A DNA stretch of 64,000 nucleotides from Nitrospirillum amazonense (lineage in GTDB: Bacteria; Pseudomonadota; Alphaproteobacteria; Azospirillales; Azospirillaceae): assembly GCF_007828045.1 (NCBI RefSeq), contig NZ_VITN01000011.1:146367-210366 (forward strand). The letters are read 5' to 3'. Made by a program: the position numbers and the translations under genes. Of the stretch, positions 27,244 to 36,960 are shown piece after piece. Positions within the stretch are counted from its first letter, which is position 1. Every line of letters starts with the position of its first letter. Below the pieces are notes generated by a model. It saw only the letters and a program-made list of their open reading frames with translations, was not told the DNA's origin and made no database searches.

Positions 27244-28386
27244 TCAAACTTTGGAAATCAGAGACTTAACGAAACTGCCCACGCCAAAGTGGATCAGATC
27301 GTTCCAAGTGGCGAAAATCATGAGACTAAGTACCAAAGCCAGGCCGATCCGGAAACCATATTCCTGAGCGCGCTCGCCCAGGGGACGGCCCCGCAAAGCT
27401 TCCAGGCCATAGTACATAAGATGTCCGCCGTCCAGCATGGGGACGGGGAAGAGGTTGATCAGGCCCAGGTTCACCGACAGCACGGTCATGAACCAGATGA
27501 CTTGGACCAGGCCCAACTGCGCCATCTGTCCAGACATCTGCACGATGCGCAGCGGCCCGCCGAGATCTTCGGTGCCATGGCTGCCCGCGATCATTTGGCC
27601 CACGGCGTCCAGCGTGCCGGTGATCAGGGCCCAGGTCGCCTTGCACGCCGCCCACACGGCGTTCAGCGGGTCGCGGCGATGGTATTCGTCCTGCCCGCGG
27701 ATGACGCCCAGGCGGCCGATGCGGCTCTTGTTACCGAAACGGTCTTCCGATTCCACGGCGCGCGGCGTGACGCGCAGATCAACCTGCGCGTCGCCGCGCT
27801 GCACCTTCACATCCAGGGTCACATCCGGATTGATGGCGATGATCTGCTGCAAGTCCTCGAACCGCTCGATCTTGTGGCCGCCCAGTTCCAGCACGCGGTC
27901 GCCCGCCTGCAGGCCGGCCACGGCGGCGGCGCTGTCGGGCTCCACCTGTTGCAGCACGGCGGGCGTGTAGGGCTGGCCGTAGAACATGAACAGCAGCGAC
28001 AGGGCCACGATGGCGAACAGGAAATTGGCCATGGGGCCCGCCACCACGATGGCGGCGCGCTGGCCCACCCGCTTGTAGTGGAAGGATACGGCACGCTCTT
28101 CCGGCGTCATGGAGCGGGTCTCGGCGCCGGGCCGGCTGGCGGCGTCGGCGTCACCGAACATCTTCACGTAGCCGCCCAGCGGGATCAGGCTGAACTTCCA
28201 GCGCGTGCCGGCGCGGTCGTTGAAACCCCAGATTTCCGGACCGAAGCCGATGGAGAACACATCCACCCGCACGCCGTTGCGGCGCGCGATATAGTAATGG
28301 CCGAACTCGTGCACGAACACGAGGACGGTCAAGACCACCAGGAAGGTGCCCCCATAGGTGCTGGCGTAGTTCACGATCTGATGCAT
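27244..28386 (-). CDS. rseP: Site-2 intramembrane metalloprotease RseP
   Basis: Inner-membrane zinc protease that cuts anti-sigma factors and clears signal peptide remnants. The 380 residues have the active site HEFGH in helix 1 (His26, Glu27, His30), a single PDZ domain around residues 125-215 (enteric RseP has two), and the second metal site NLFPVPMLDGGHL near residue 320. The ATG at 28386 (MHQIVNY) is used. A TTG at 28401 has an ideal AAGGAGG eight bases upstream and would add five residues, so the true start is uncertain. A 208-base gap to dxr may hold an internal promoter. Confidence 0.94.
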   Translation of the reverse strand: MHQIVNYASTYGGTFLVVLTVLVFVHEFGHYYIARRNGVRVDVFSIGFGPEIWGFNDRAGTRWKFSLIPLGGYVKMFGDADAASRPGAETRSMTPEERAVSFHYKRVGQRAAIVVAGPMANFLFAIVALSLLFMFYGQPYTPAVLQQVEPDSAAAVAGLQAGDRVLELGGHKIERFEDLQQIIAINPDVTLDVKVQRGDAQVDLRVTPRAVESEDRFGNKSRIGRLGVIRGQDEYHRRDPLNAVWAACKATWALITGTLDAVGQMIAGSHGTEDLGGPLRIVQMSGQMAQLGLVQVIWFMTVLSVNLGLINLFPVPMLDGGHLMYYGLEALRGRPLGERAQEYGFRIGLALVLSLMIFATWNDLIHFGVGSFVKSLISKV

Positions 28387-28594
28387 CGTCCCAAACTCCA
28401 ATAACACCCCCTCCTTCAGGGCTTCCCCGCCTCACCCCGCCTTCCGGCGCGGAAACTGGGACACGCATGAGAAGAGGGCCTGTTTGCCTGGTCGCGATGG
28501 TGCGCCGCGTTGGTGAACAAAACGTCACCGGCAGCGGCTTCGCAACCTGGCCGGCAGGCCCCGGTCATCCTTGAACGGCCGGGACCCCCGTTTC

Positions 28595-29809
28595 CTATCG
28601 CGCCTGAATCGCTTCAGCCGCAACCCGCCGCGCAACGGTATCGACTTCGCGCACATCGTCCAGTGAATTAAGGCGGGAATGCGGCACTGTCGTCATCGTG
28701 TGCTCGACAATACGCTCGATATCCAGGAAGCCGATGCGGCCATCCAGGAAGGCGGCCACGGCCATCTCGTTGGCGGCGTTCATGACGCAGGCGGCGCAAC
28801 CGCCGGCCCGCATGGCCTCGCGCGCCAGGCGCAGCGCCGGGAACTTCTCCGGATCGGGGGCGTGGAACTCCAGATGGCCGGCGGTCACCAGGTTCAGGCG
28901 ATCACCCGGGGTGGCGATGCGGCGCGGCCAGCCCAGGGCCACGGCGATGGGCGTGCGCATGTCCGGCGTGCCCAGCTGCGCCAGGACGGAACCGTCGACA
29001 TATTCCACCAGGCTGTGCACCACCGACTGCGGGTGGACCAGCACGTCGATCTTATCCTCGGGCATGCCGAACAAATGGTGGGCCTCGATGACCTCCAGCC
29101 CCTTGTTCATCATGGTGGCGCTGTCGACCGAGATCTTGGCGCCCATGTCCCAGGTGGGGTGGGCCACCGCCTCCTTCACCGTGGCGCGGGCCATATCCTC
29201 GCGCGTCTTGTTGCGGAAGGGCCCGCCCGAGGCGGTCAGGATCAGGCGGCTCACGCCCTCCACCCGCTCGGAGTCGAAGACCTGGAAGATGGCGCTGTGT
29301 TCGCTGTCCACCGGCAGCAGGGTGGCGCCATGGCGCTTCACCTCGGCCATCATCAGCGCCCCGGCGCAGACCAGCACCTCCTTGTTGGCGAAGGCCACGG
29401 TGGCGCCACGACGGGCGGCAGCCAGCGTCGGTTCCATGCCGGCGGCGCCCACGATGGCGGCCATGACCCAGTCCGCGGGGCGCGCGGCGGCGTCCACCAC
29501 CGCCTGGGCACCGGCGGCGACCTCGATGCCGGTACCGGACAGCGCGTCCTTCAAGGCGGCGTAATGGGCCTCATCCGCCACCACGGCGGCCTTGGCGCGC
29601 AGCTCCTTGGCCTGGCGGGCCAGCAGATCCACGTTCTTGCGGGCCACCAGCGCCTCGACCTGGTACTTCTCCGGGTCGGCCGCGACCAGCTCGACCGTGT
29701 TGCAGCCCACCGAGCCGGTGGAGCCCAGGATGGTCACCGTGCGCGCGGCTGGAACGGCGGCGGCCGCCGCCTCCGGCGCCACAACGGCCTGCAGGGAACT
29801 CACCACCAT
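28595..29809 (-). CDS. dxr: 1-deoxy-D-xylulose-5-phosphate reductoisomerase
   Basis: Second step of the MEP route to isoprenoids; makes 2-C-methylerythritol 4-phosphate with NADPH. The 404 residues have the NADPH motif [16 protein letters not shown], the metal- and substrate-binding DSEHSAIFQ, and TASGGPFRN. The N-terminal 20 residues are alanine-rich. ATG at 29809 overlaps cdsA by 10 bases. Product feeds undecaprenyl phosphate through UppS, encoded two genes upstream. Confidence 0.96.
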   Translation of the reverse strand: MVVSSLQAVVAPEAAAAAVPAARTVTILGSTGSVGCNTVELVAADPEKYQVEALVARKNVDLLARQAKELRAKAAVVADEAHYAALKDALSGTGIEVAAGAQAVVDAAARPADWVMAAIVGAAGMEPTLAAARRGATVAFANKEVLVCAGALMMAEVKRHGATLLPVDSEHSAIFQVFDSERVEGVSRLILTASGGPFRNKTREDMARATVKEAVAHPTWDMGAKISVDSATMMNKGLEVIEAHHLFGMPEDKIDVLVHPQSVVHSLVEYVDGSVLAQLGTPDMRTPIAVALGWPRRIATPGDRLNLVTAGHLEFHAPDPEKFPALRLAREAMRAGGCAACVMNAANEMAVAAFLDGRIGFLDIERIVEHTMTTVPHSRLNSLDDVREVDTVARRVAAEAIQAR

Positions 29810-30690
29810 GACCCATTCTCCCCAATCAGGGCGTGGAACAGCGCGAACACCGGCGCCGCCATGACCAGCCCATCAATGCGATCCAACAATCCGCCATGCC
29901 CGGGGATCAGCGAGCCGCTGTCCTTCACGTCGCACCGGCGCTTCATATACGATTCGAACAGGTCGCCCGCCTGGCCCACCACCGCGATGACGGCCGCCAC
30001 CAGGGCGCCCGCGCCGGGCGAGGACACAGTCGCCAGCGGTGACAGGGCCAACCCTACCAAAGCCGCGGCCGCCATGCCGCCCAAAAGGCCCGCCCAGGTC
30101 TTCTTCGGGCTGATGCGTGGCGCCAGCTTGGGCCCGCCGATGGCGCGGCCGGCGGCATAGGCGCCGATATCGGTAGCCCAGATGGCCAGCAGCAGGAACA
30201 GAAACAGCCAGGGGGCGTCGGGGCCCGCCCGGTTGCGGATCCAGTCCAGCGCCAGACAGCCGCCGCCGACGTAAGGCACGATCAGCGCGAACAGGATGGG
30301 CGCCGGCAGCCGGCCACCCTGCCCCGCGTCCTGCGCCTCGGGCGCATGCGGATGACCGCCGGCGGCGGCCCACCACAACAGCGCCGTCTGCGCCGCCAGC
30401 AAGACCAGGGCGTAAAGCGGCCCGGCCACGAACTCGCCACTGAGGGTGACCAGGATGGTCATCAGCCCCATGGCCGTGGCCCAGGGCTGGCGCCCCGGCA
30501 CCACCAGGCGCAGCCATTCCAGACCGGCGATGACGGCGACCGCCACCAGCACCAGCTGAAAGACGATGCCGCCCAGCCACACGGCCACCAGGACCGGGGG
30601 CCCCAGGACCAAAGCGGAGAAGATACGGGTCTTCAGATCACCCGGCAGCTTGGCCAACAGCCCTTCAGCGCGTTCCAACCGTTGCCCCAT
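29800..30690 (-). CDS. cdsA: Phosphatidate cytidylyltransferase
   Basis: Makes CDP-diacylglycerol, precursor of the membrane phospholipids. The 296 residues contain about seven membrane helices and the C-terminal CDS signature: [31 protein letters not shown] and [14 protein letters not shown]. The ATG at 30690 ([10 protein letters not shown]) overlaps the end of uppS by 26 bases; longer in-frame extensions lie wholly within uppS and are not credible. Confidence 0.94.
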   Translation of the reverse strand: MGQRLERAEGLLAKLPGDLKTRIFSALVLGPPVLVAVWLGGIVFQLVLVAVAVIAGLEWLRLVVPGRQPWATAMGLMTILVTLSGEFVAGPLYALVLLAAQTALLWWAAAGGHPHAPEAQDAGQGGRLPAPILFALIVPYVGGGCLALDWIRNRAGPDAPWLFLFLLLAIWATDIGAYAAGRAIGGPKLAPRISPKKTWAGLLGGMAAAALVGLALSPLATVSSPGAGALVAAVIAVVGQAGDLFESYMKRRCDVKDSGSLIPGHGGLLDRIDGLVMAAPVFALFHALIGENGSWW

Positions 30691-31402
30691 ACCGGCGGTC
30701 GCGCCGATGGAATTCCTGGATGGCGTCATCCAATTCCTGGCGACCGAAATCCGGCCACAGCGTTTCCACGAACACCAGCTCCGCATAGGCCATCTGCCAC
30801 AGCAGGAAGTTGCTGATGCGCTTTTCCCCGCTGGTGCGGATCACCAGGTCCGGATCGGGGATGTCCTGGGTATAGAGCGAGGCGCCCAGGCTTTCCACCG
30901 TCACCTGGTCGGCCGTCATGCGCCCAGCCCTCACCTCTTCCGCCAAGTGGCGGGCGGCGTTGGCGATTTCCTGGCGCGAGCCGTAGCTGAGCGCCATGAC
31001 CAACGTCAGGCCGGTGTTGTTCGCCGTCAGGGTCTCGGCGTTGGTGATCAACGTGACGATGTCGGGCGCCAGGCGCGACCGGTCGCCGATGATGCGCAGC
31101 CGCACGCCGTTCTTGTGCAGGGTGGCGATTTCCCCCCGCAGGTAGAACCGCAGCAGGTGCATCAGTTCGCTGACCTCCCCCTCCGGCCGGCTCCAGTTCT
31201 CCGACGAGAAGCTGAACAGGGTGAGGTAGGACACGCCTAGTTCCCGCGCCGCCTCCAGCACACGCCGCACCGCCTCCACGCCCTTCTTGTGGCCGGCGGT
31301 GCGGGGCAGGCCCCGGCGCGTCGCCCAGCGCCCATTGCCGTCCATGATGATGGCGATATGGGCGGGCGGGCGGGCGTTCAGGGGCACTGCGGCACCGGAC
31401 AT
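30665..31402 (-). CDS. uppS: Undecaprenyl diphosphate synthase
   Basis: Cis-prenyltransferase that makes the C55 carrier lipid for peptidoglycan and O-antigen. The 245 residues start near IAIIMDGNGRWATRRG, which holds the catalytic aspartate. SFSSENWSRP and the C-terminal PDLVIRTSGEKRISNFLLW (seen as VIRTSGEKR) are also typical. ATG at 31402, 62 bases after frr; overlaps cdsA. Confidence 0.96.
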   Translation of the reverse strand: MSGAAVPLNARPPAHIAIIMDGNGRWATRRGLPRTAGHKKGVEAVRRVLEAARELGVSYLTLFSFSSENWSRPEGEVSELMHLLRFYLRGEIATLHKNGVRLRIIGDRSRLAPDIVTLITNAETLTANNTGLTLVMALSYGSRQEIANAARHLAEEVRAGRMTADQVTVESLGASLYTQDIPDPDLVIRTSGEKRISNFLLWQMAYAELVFVETLWPDFGRQELDDAIQEFHRRDRRYGATVGTR

Positions 31403-31464
31403 GGGACTCTCGAAGAAACTGGAACCGGGACGGGTAGGAATGAAAGCGAACCTGGGACGCCACC

Positions 31465-32022
31465 TCAGATCTGGGTGATGTCCTTTTCCTTGGCGGCGAA
31501 CGCCTCATCGATCTTCTTGATGTGAGCGTCAGTCAGGGCCTGCACCTTGTCCGACCACGTCTTGTGCTCGTCCTCGGACAGGTCGCCGTCCTTCTGCGCC
31601 TTCTTCAGCAGGTCCATGCCGTCGCGGCGCACGTTGCGCACGGCCACGCGGGCCTGCTCGGCGTACTTGTTGGCGACCTTCACCAGTTCCTGGCGGCGCT
31701 CCTGGTTCAGGTCCGGGATGGGCACGCGGATGGTCTGGCCTTCGGTCTGCGGGTTAAGGCCCAGGCCAGCCTCGCGGATGGCCTTCTCGGTGGCCTTCAC
31801 CATGCTGCGGTCCCACACCTGCACGGTGATCAGGCGCGGCTCGGGCACGCCGATGGTGGCGACCTGGACCAGGGGCATGTGCGACCCATAGGCCTCGACC
31901 GTCACCGGTTCCAGCAGGCTGGCCGACGCGCGGCCGGTGCGCAGGCCGGCGAATTCCTTGCGCAGGTTCTCCACGGCGCCATCCATGCGCCGGCTGATGC
32001 CATCGATATCGGGGGCGGCCAC
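31465..32022 (-). CDS. frr: Ribosome recycling factor
   Basis: Splits the post-termination ribosome with EF-G. The 185 residues match the two-domain RRF fold, with [23 protein letters not shown] near the start (written here as VENLRKEF and GLRTGRAS) and [10 protein letters not shown] in the middle. The GTG at 32022 is chosen: AAGAGG at the end of pyrH is seven bases upstream of it, and it gives the usual MAAPDID beginning. A TTG at 32028 is the alternative but its spacing is poor. Two bases separate it from the pyrH stop. Confidence 0.94.
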   Translation of the reverse strand: MAAPDIDGISRRMDGAVENLRKEFAGLRTGRASASLLEPVTVEAYGSHMPLVQVATIGVPEPRLITVQVWDRSMVKATEKAIREAGLGLNPQTEGQTIRVPIPDLNQERRQELVKVANKYAEQARVAVRNVRRDGMDLLKKAQKDGDLSEDEHKTWSDKVQALTDAHIKKIDEAFAAKEKDITQI

Positions 32023-32024
32023 GT

Positions 32025-32747
32025 TCAAGCCTCTTCTTCCGTAATGATCGTGAAATGACCCCTTCCATCCATGACTTCGGCGAAACCGCCTTCCTGATGG
32101 ATGGAAAAGACGAGGATAGGAATGTTGTTCTCACGCGCCAGCGAAATCGCCGTCGCGTCCATGACCTGCAGGTCGTTGGACAGCACGTGCAGGTAGCTCA
32201 GGGAACTCAGGCGCTCAGCCGTCGGATCCTTCTTGGGGTCGGCGGTGTAGACGCCATCCACCTTGGTGCCCTTCAGCAGGGCCTCGCAACCCATTTCCGA
32301 GGCGCGCAATGCCGCGGCCGTGTCGGTGGTGAAGAAGGGGTTGCCGGTGCCGGCGGCGAAAATCACCACCCGGCCCTTTTCCATGTGGCGCACGGCGCGG
32401 CGACGGATGAAGGGCTCGCACACGCTGGCCATGGGGATGGCGGACTGCACGCGGGTGGGCACGTCGATGCGCTCCAGCGCGCTCTGCATGGCCAGGGCGT
32501 TCATCACGGTGGCCAGCATGCCCATATTGTCGGCCGTGGCGCGTTCCATGCCCGACGCGGCGCCCGAGATGCCACGGAAAATGTTGCCACCGCCGATGAC
32601 CAGGCAAACCTCGACCCCCATCTGGACGACGGTCTTCACCTCGTTGGCGACGCGGTTGACGACCTTCTGGTCGAGACCGAATTCACGGTCCCCCATCAGC
32701 GCCTCGCCCGAGATTTTCAATAGCACGCGTTTGTATCGGGCAGCCAC
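32025..32747 (-). CDS. pyrH: UMP kinase
   Basis: Phosphorylates UMP to UDP, supplying UTP, CTP and UDP-sugars such as UDP-GlcNAc for the lipid A and peptidoglycan genes downstream. The 240 residues of amino-acid-kinase fold start [17 protein letters not shown] and include [23 protein letters not shown] and [11 protein letters not shown]. Start is GTG at 32747 with AGGACC upstream. A 380-base gap separates it from tsf, so a promoter probably lies there. Confidence 0.96.
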   Translation of the reverse strand: MAARYKRVLLKISGEALMGDREFGLDQKVVNRVANEVKTVVQMGVEVCLVIGGGNIFRGISGAASGMERATADNMGMLATVMNALAMQSALERIDVPTRVQSAIPMASVCEPFIRRRAVRHMEKGRVVIFAAGTGNPFFTTDTAAALRASEMGCEALLKGTKVDGVYTADPKKDPTAERLSSLSYLHVLSNDLQVMDATAISLARENNIPILVFSIHQEGGFAEVMDGRGHFTIITEEEA

Positions 32748-33128
32748 GGGGTCAGGTCCTCTCGCCAGTTGATGGTCCCGGCGGCAAGCCGGGTTGGGAA
32801 GCCACGAGTGTCCGGGGTCAGATCCGGGTTAGCTCTACTGCAAACTTGCCCCCGCCGCCAAGTCTGGCGTTGCGGGAAGGCAGCACAACAGAGCCCCGAA
32901 TTGTGCCGCCAAAATGACGCCGGGCCCGAAGCACACGAAAGAGCGGCGCGGACGATCACGCCGGCGGCCACTCTACTCACTTGGAATTGTCGGGAAAATC
33001 GCCATCCGGGGCTGACACAGAAATGGTGCCGGGATGGCCTGGGGGCCACCATGGCAAGGGGCACCCAAGAAACCGGCGCGCCCATCACTGGACGCGCCGG
33101 TCTTACTCAACTCAGGTCGGCTGTAGGA
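32748..33128. other. tsf-pyrH intergenic region
   Basis: About 380 bases without a credible gene. The tsf terminator is at 33066-33101. The rest should hold a promoter for pyrH-frr-uppS, but I cannot point to clear -35 and -10 boxes. An ORF across the gap on the minus strand has no family resemblance and is judged spurious. Confidence 0.5.
33066..33101 (-). terminator. Intrinsic terminator after tsf
   Basis: On the minus strand ACCGGCGCG and CGCGCCGGT (33093-33101 and 33072-33080) form a 9-base stem with a 12-base loop, followed by TTCTTGG. It lies 28 bases after the tsf stop and would insulate tsf from pyrH. Confidence 0.75.
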
Positions 33129-34046
33129 TCAGCGCGCCATCGAGGCCACTTCGGCCGCGAAATCGCTCTCTTCCTTCTCGATACCGTCACCCAGCACGAA
33201 GCGCACGAAGCCGGTCAGCTTCACCGGGGCGCCCACGTCCTTGGCGGCGTTCTCGACGACCTTGCGGATCTTGGTCTCCTGGTCGATGACGTAGGTCTGC
33301 TCCAGCAGCACCACTTCCTCGTAGTACTTGCGCAGGCGGCCTTCCACCATCTTGGCGATGATGTCCTCGGCCTTGCCGGAGGCGCGGGCCTGGTCGGCCA
33401 GCACGTTGCGCTCACGGTCCAGGGCGGCGGTATCGACGTCGGCGATGTCCAGGGCTTCCGGACGGGCGGCGGCGATGTGCATGGCGATCTGGCGGCCCAG
33501 CTCCTGCAGCTTGGCCTTGTCGCCGGTCGACTCCAGGGCTACCAGCACGCCGATCTTGCCCAAGCCGCCGGTCAGGGCGTTGTGGACATAGGTGGCGACG
33601 ACGCCGTCGGTGACCGACAGGCGGGCGGCGCGGCGCAGGTTCATGTTCTCGCCAATGGTGGCGACCAGGTGGGTCAGCTCTTCCGCGACGGTGCGGCCGT
33701 TGCCGAAAGCCTGGCCCTTCAGGGACTCGACGTTGGCATCGGTCAGCGCCAGCTTGGTCACGCCGGACACCAGGGCCTGGAACAGGTCGTTGCGGGCGAC
33801 GAAGTCGGTCTCGGCGTTGATCTCGACGGCGGCGCCGACGGTGCCCTGGGAGGCGACACCGACCAAGCCCTCGGCGGCGACGCGGCCGGCCTTCTTGGCG
33901 GCGGCGGCCAGGCCCTTCTTGCGCAGCCAGTCGATGGCGCCCTCGATGTCGCCGGCGACCTCGTTCAGGGCCTTCTTGCAGTCCATCATGCCGGCGCCGG
34001 TCTTTTCGCGCAGCTCCTTAACGAGCGCAGCCGTAATCTCAGCCAT
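33129..34046 (-). CDS. tsf: Translation elongation factor Ts
   Basis: Exchanges GDP for GTP on EF-Tu. The 305 residues begin with a UBA-like domain, [19 protein letters not shown], followed by [10 protein letters not shown] and the core motif [14 protein letters not shown] at 34046 has AGAGAGGCGAAG upstream. It follows rpsB, the standard bacterial order, with a 282-base gap that contains two hairpins. Confidence 0.97.
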   Translation of the reverse strand: MAEITAALVKELREKTGAGMMDCKKALNEVAGDIEGAIDWLRKKGLAAAAKKAGRVAAEGLVGVASQGTVGAAVEINAETDFVARNDLFQALVSGVTKLALTDANVESLKGQAFGNGRTVAEELTHLVATIGENMNLRRAARLSVTDGVVATYVHNALTGGLGKIGVLVALESTGDKAKLQELGRQIAMHIAAARPEALDIADVDTAALDRERNVLADQARASGKAEDIIAKMVEGRLRKYYEEVVLLEQTYVIDQETKIRKVVENAAKDVGAPVKLTGFVRFVLGDGIEKEESDFAAEVASMAR

Positions 34047-34178
34047 CTTCGCCTCTCTCATCGCGTCAGGGCGGACAGGCGTCCGCAGGGATTTTGCTCA
34101 GGGATCGGAGGGACGTCGCCGTCCGCATCCGGAAATTCGCGGGGTCGCCACCCCAGCGGGGGGCCACCCATATGACAG

Positions 34179-34197
34179 CCGCCCCGAAGCGGGGCGG
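34179..34197. repeat. GC-rich hairpin in the rpsB-tsf gap
   Basis: CCGCCCCG (34179-34186) and CGGGGCGG (34190-34197) form an 8-base stem with an AAG loop. It has no T-run. It lies in the tsf leader and could affect tsf expression or simply be an attenuating hairpin. Confidence 0.5.
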
Positions 34198-34276
34198 TGG
34201 TCGGCCGGGAACGGGAATGGTTTGAAGCATTCCAACAACCCGGACAGCCCAGGGGCACCGCCCCCGGACAGCAAGC

Positions 34277-34316
34277 CGGCCGGGCCGGAACCCCTGACGG
34301 AGCCCCGGCCCGGCCG
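34277..34316 (-). terminator. Terminator-like hairpin after rpsB
   Basis: A perfect 12-base GC stem, CGGCCGGGCCGG (34277-34288) with CCGGCCCGGCCG (34305-34316), twelve bases after the rpsB stop. The T-tract on the minus strand is weak, so partial read-through into tsf is likely; such attenuation between rpsB and tsf is known in other bacteria. Confidence 0.55.
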
Positions 34317-34328
34317 TTCGCTTAAGCC

Positions 34329-35108
34329 TTAGGCCTCGGCCGCGACTTCGGCTTCCTCGGCGGGGATCTCTTCCACCGGGGCCTCTTCCGAAGCGCCGAC
34401 GTCGATGCCCGAGGCGGCCATCTCAGCGTGCAGACCATCCAGCACGGCGCCGGAGATCAGCTCGCAGTACAGCTCGATGGCGCGCAGGGCGTCGTCGTTG
34501 CCGGGGATGGGGAAGGTCACGCCGTCAGGGTTGCTGTTGCTGTCCAGCACGGCCACCACGGGGATGCCCAGCTTGTTGGCTTCCTGAACGGCCAGCGACT
34601 CCTTGTTGGTGTCGATGATGACCAGGATGTCCGGCAGGCCGCCCATCTCCTTGATGCCGCCCAGCGCCCGCTCCAGCTTGTCGCGGTCACGGGTGCGGTT
34701 CAGCAGTTCCTTCTTGGTCAGGCCGGCGATCTGGCCGCCCAGCAGCTCATCCATCTCGCGCAGGCGCTTAATGGACTGGGAGATGGTCTTCCAGTTGGTC
34801 AGCATGCCGCCGAGCCAACGGTGGTTGACGTAGTACTGGCCGCAACGGCCAGCAGCCTCGGCCACCTTCTCCTGGGCCTGGCGCTTGGTGCCGACGAACA
34901 GGACGCGGCCACCGCCGGCGACCACGTCACGCACGGCCTGCATGGCGCGGTGCAGCATGGGCACCGACTGCTCCAGGTCGATGATGTGCACGCCGTTGCG
35001 CACACCGAAGATGTACGGGGCCATCTTCGGGTTCCAGCGACGGGTGTGGTGACCGAAATGCACGCCGGCTTCCAGCAGCTGGCGCATGGTAAAGGTAGGC
35101 ATAGCCAT
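34329..35108 (-). CDS. rpsB: 30S ribosomal protein S2
   Basis: Small-subunit ribosomal protein. The 259 residues start [20 protein letters not shown] and continue through [27 protein letters not shown] and the conserved DTNKE segment. A glutamate/alanine-rich acidic tail (last 25 residues) is an alphaproteobacterial extension. The ATG at 35108 is preceded by GGAGAAAGG. The upstream in-frame ORF is not used because it lacks S2 character. Confidence 0.97.
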   Translation of the reverse strand: MAMPTFTMRQLLEAGVHFGHHTRRWNPKMAPYIFGVRNGVHIIDLEQSVPMLHRAMQAVRDVVAGGGRVLFVGTKRQAQEKVAEAAGRCGQYYVNHRWLGGMLTNWKTISQSIKRLREMDELLGGQIAGLTKKELLNRTRDRDKLERALGGIKEMGGLPDILVIIDTNKESLAVQEANKLGIPVVAVLDSNSNPDGVTFPIPGNDDALRAIELYCELISGAVLDGLHAEMAASGIDVGASEEAPVEEIPAEEAEVAAEA

Positions 35109-35365
35109 GAAACGGAACCTTTCTCCGGTTTGGCCTCCGTGGGCAATGCCCCTTGGCCACCTGGCCTTGAGACACCGGAAGCGGACCGCCCAGATAATAA
35201 GGACGCCCCGCAAGCCCACGTGTGGGATTGACGATGGCCGGTGTGATACTCCGCCGCCCCGGCGATTTCAACCCCGAAGCGCGGGCGCCCGCCCTGCGGG
35301 AACGAAAGGGGTCCCCCGCGCCGGGCGCTTGGCAGTGGCGGGCCCCCACGCCTATGGTGCGGCCC

Positions 35366-35950
35366 ATGTTCGTCCCCACCAACCTCCCCGCGGAGCCCCC
35401 CCTGGCGGAGGCCCGCGCCGCGCTGGCCCTCAGCTATGCCGACCTGGGCCTGGCGCCGCCGGCCATCACCGCCGTCGCCGCCGTCGCCCTGCCGGACATC
35501 GTGCGCCCGCGCCTGGACCATGTCGATGGCATGACGGCGGCCCTGGCCCGCCACGCCGGCGGCCCGGTCAGCGTCAACGTCCAGGCCCGCACCCGCGACC
35601 AGGGTCCCGGCTTCGACCGCCTGCGCCGGCTCGTCATCCTGGCGGCGCGGGCCGATGGGCGCCCCCTGGCCCTGGGCCTGCTGAGCGTCGATCTATTGGC
35701 CCTGCCGCCCCCCGTGGCGGCGGAGGCGCTGGCGGAAAGGACGCCCTTCGGCACCCTGCTGGCCGATGCCGGCCTGCCCTTCCTCAGCCGGCCGCGGCTG
35801 TTCTTCACCCTGGCGGCCGATGCGGCACTGGTCCGCCTGTTGGGTGGGGCGGAGGGCGAGATGCTCTATGGCCGCCTGGCCCACCTGGCCCTCACCCTGC
35901 CCGGCGCCGAGCGCCCCGTGGCCCGGGTGGTGGAAATCCTGCGGCCCTGA
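35366..35950 (+). CDS. Chorismate lyase (UbiC)-like protein
   Basis: A 194-residue protein that I align by eye with UbiC, which makes 4-hydroxybenzoate for ubiquinone from chorismate. Shared points are LRRLVILAARADGRP (UbiC has WLREVLLCADGQP, with the active-site arginine), the RTPFGTLL segment (UbiC KTPLGRYL), MLYGRLA (UbiC GLWGRRS), and the C-terminal VVEILRP matching UbiC TELFLP, which carries the catalytic glutamate (here Glu190). It has an extra ~15 residues between the last two blocks. Start ATG at 35366 is chosen; in-frame starts further up run into the rpsB leader. It diverges from rpsB and converges on a LysR gene. Activity is unproven; a UTRA-like binding protein is the alternative. 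Confidence 0.55.
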   Translation: MFVPTNLPAEPPLAEARAALALSYADLGLAPPAITAVAAVALPDIVRPRLDHVDGMTAALARHAGGPVSVNVQARTRDQGPGFDRLRRLVILAARADGRPLALGLLSVDLLALPPPVAAEALAERTPFGTLLADAGLPFLSRPRLFFTLAADAALVRLLGGAEGEMLYGRLAHLALTLPGAERPVARVVEILRP

Positions 35951-35957
35951 ACCGGGG

Positions 35958-36848
35958 TCACAGCAGCGCCGGCAGTTCCCGCCGCAGCAGGTCCAGCACC
36001 AGCCGCACCTTGGGCGGCACCTGCCGGCTAACGGGATAGAGCGCGTGCAGGTCGAAGCCCGGCACCCGGTGGCCGGGCAGCAGCGGCACCAGCCGCCCCG
36101 CCGCCACGTCCGCCGCGCACACCGGCGCCTGCAACACGCCGATACCGGCCCCGCCCAGCAGCAGGGCATGCGCCGGCCGCCAGTGGCCGAGGCTCATCCT
36201 TATCCGTATAGGTGTGGCGATGGCCTTGCCGTCTTCGGTCACCAGCGGCAGCCGGCCGTTGGCGAACAGGCCGCCGACCCGCACGAAGTCATGGCCCCCC
36301 AGATCATGCGGCCCCGCCGGCGCGCCGTGGCGCTCCATATATTCGGGCGCGGCCACCAGCAGGCGGCGGACGTGGCCCAGGGGTCGGGCGACGAAGGCGC
36401 CCTCCCCGCTGTCGCCCAGCCGCAGGGAAAGATCCACCCCCTCGGTCACCGGATCCACGACGCGGTCATTCAATACCAAGTCGATGTCGAGATCGGGGTG
36501 CGACCGGCGCAGGCGCAACAGGATGGGCGGCAGCAGCACCTCACCCACGCCATGAGGCGCCGCCAGGCGCAGCGTGCCGCGCAAGGGTTGGTCCGGGCCC
36601 ACGGCGGCGACGGCATCGGCCGCCGCCTCCAGCGTCTGCCGGGCGCGTTCGTAGAAGACGGCGCCGGCGTCGGTCACGGACAGGGAGCGGGTGCTGCGCA
36701 ACAGCAGGCGGCTGCCCAGGTGGGCCTCCAGCCGCTCGATGCGTTCGCTCACCGCCGGCTGGCCCATACCGAGGTCGCGGGCCGCCGCCGACAGGCTGCC
36801 CCGTTCCACCACCCGGACATAGACGCGCATCGCCATCAGCAAATCCAT
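35958..36848 (-). CDS. LysR-family transcriptional regulator
   Basis: A 296-residue regulator. The N-terminal winged helix (MRVYVRVVERGSLSAAARDLGMGQPAVSERIERLE; key part SLSAAARDLG) and a periplasmic-binding-protein-like effector domain (about residues 90-295) are standard. It diverges from the lactonase-like gene 112 bases away, and a canonical LysR box lies between them, so it probably controls that gene and itself. The effector is unknown. Confidence 0.93.
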   Translation of the reverse strand: MDLLMAMRVYVRVVERGSLSAAARDLGMGQPAVSERIERLEAHLGSRLLLRSTRSLSVTDAGAVFYERARQTLEAAADAVAAVGPDQPLRGTLRLAAPHGVGEVLLPPILLRLRRSHPDLDIDLVLNDRVVDPVTEGVDLSLRLGDSGEGAFVARPLGHVRRLLVAAPEYMERHGAPAGPHDLGGHDFVRVGGLFANGRLPLVTEDGKAIATPIRIRMSLGHWRPAHALLLGGAGIGVLQAPVCAADVAAGRLVPLLPGHRVPGFDLHALYPVSRQVPPKVRLVLDLLRRELPALL

Positions 36849-36861
36849 GGGCGCGGACCTT

Positions 36862-36876
36862 ATCGGTTTTTCCGAT
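36862..36876. promoter_or_regulatory. LysR box (ATC-N9-GAT)
   Basis: ATCGG-TTTTT-CCGAT at 36862-36876 is a perfect inverted repeat and fits both the T-N11-A rule and the ATC-N9-GAT form of LysR-type sites. It lies 14 bases upstream of the LysR start and 85 before the divergent metallo-hydrolase start. Confidence 0.75.
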
Positions 36877-36960
36877 GAATGTAATCAACGAACCCCGCCT
36901 ATCCGCCCAGTACCCCGATGGCTGACATTGCGGGCACCCCTTACCCCAAGGAAGCCCTCC

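Noticed and set aside
28387..28594. RpoE-type promoter upstream of rseP
   Set aside because: A weak palindrome (GTGA...TCAC) is present but no convincing -35/-10 pair could be assigned by eye.
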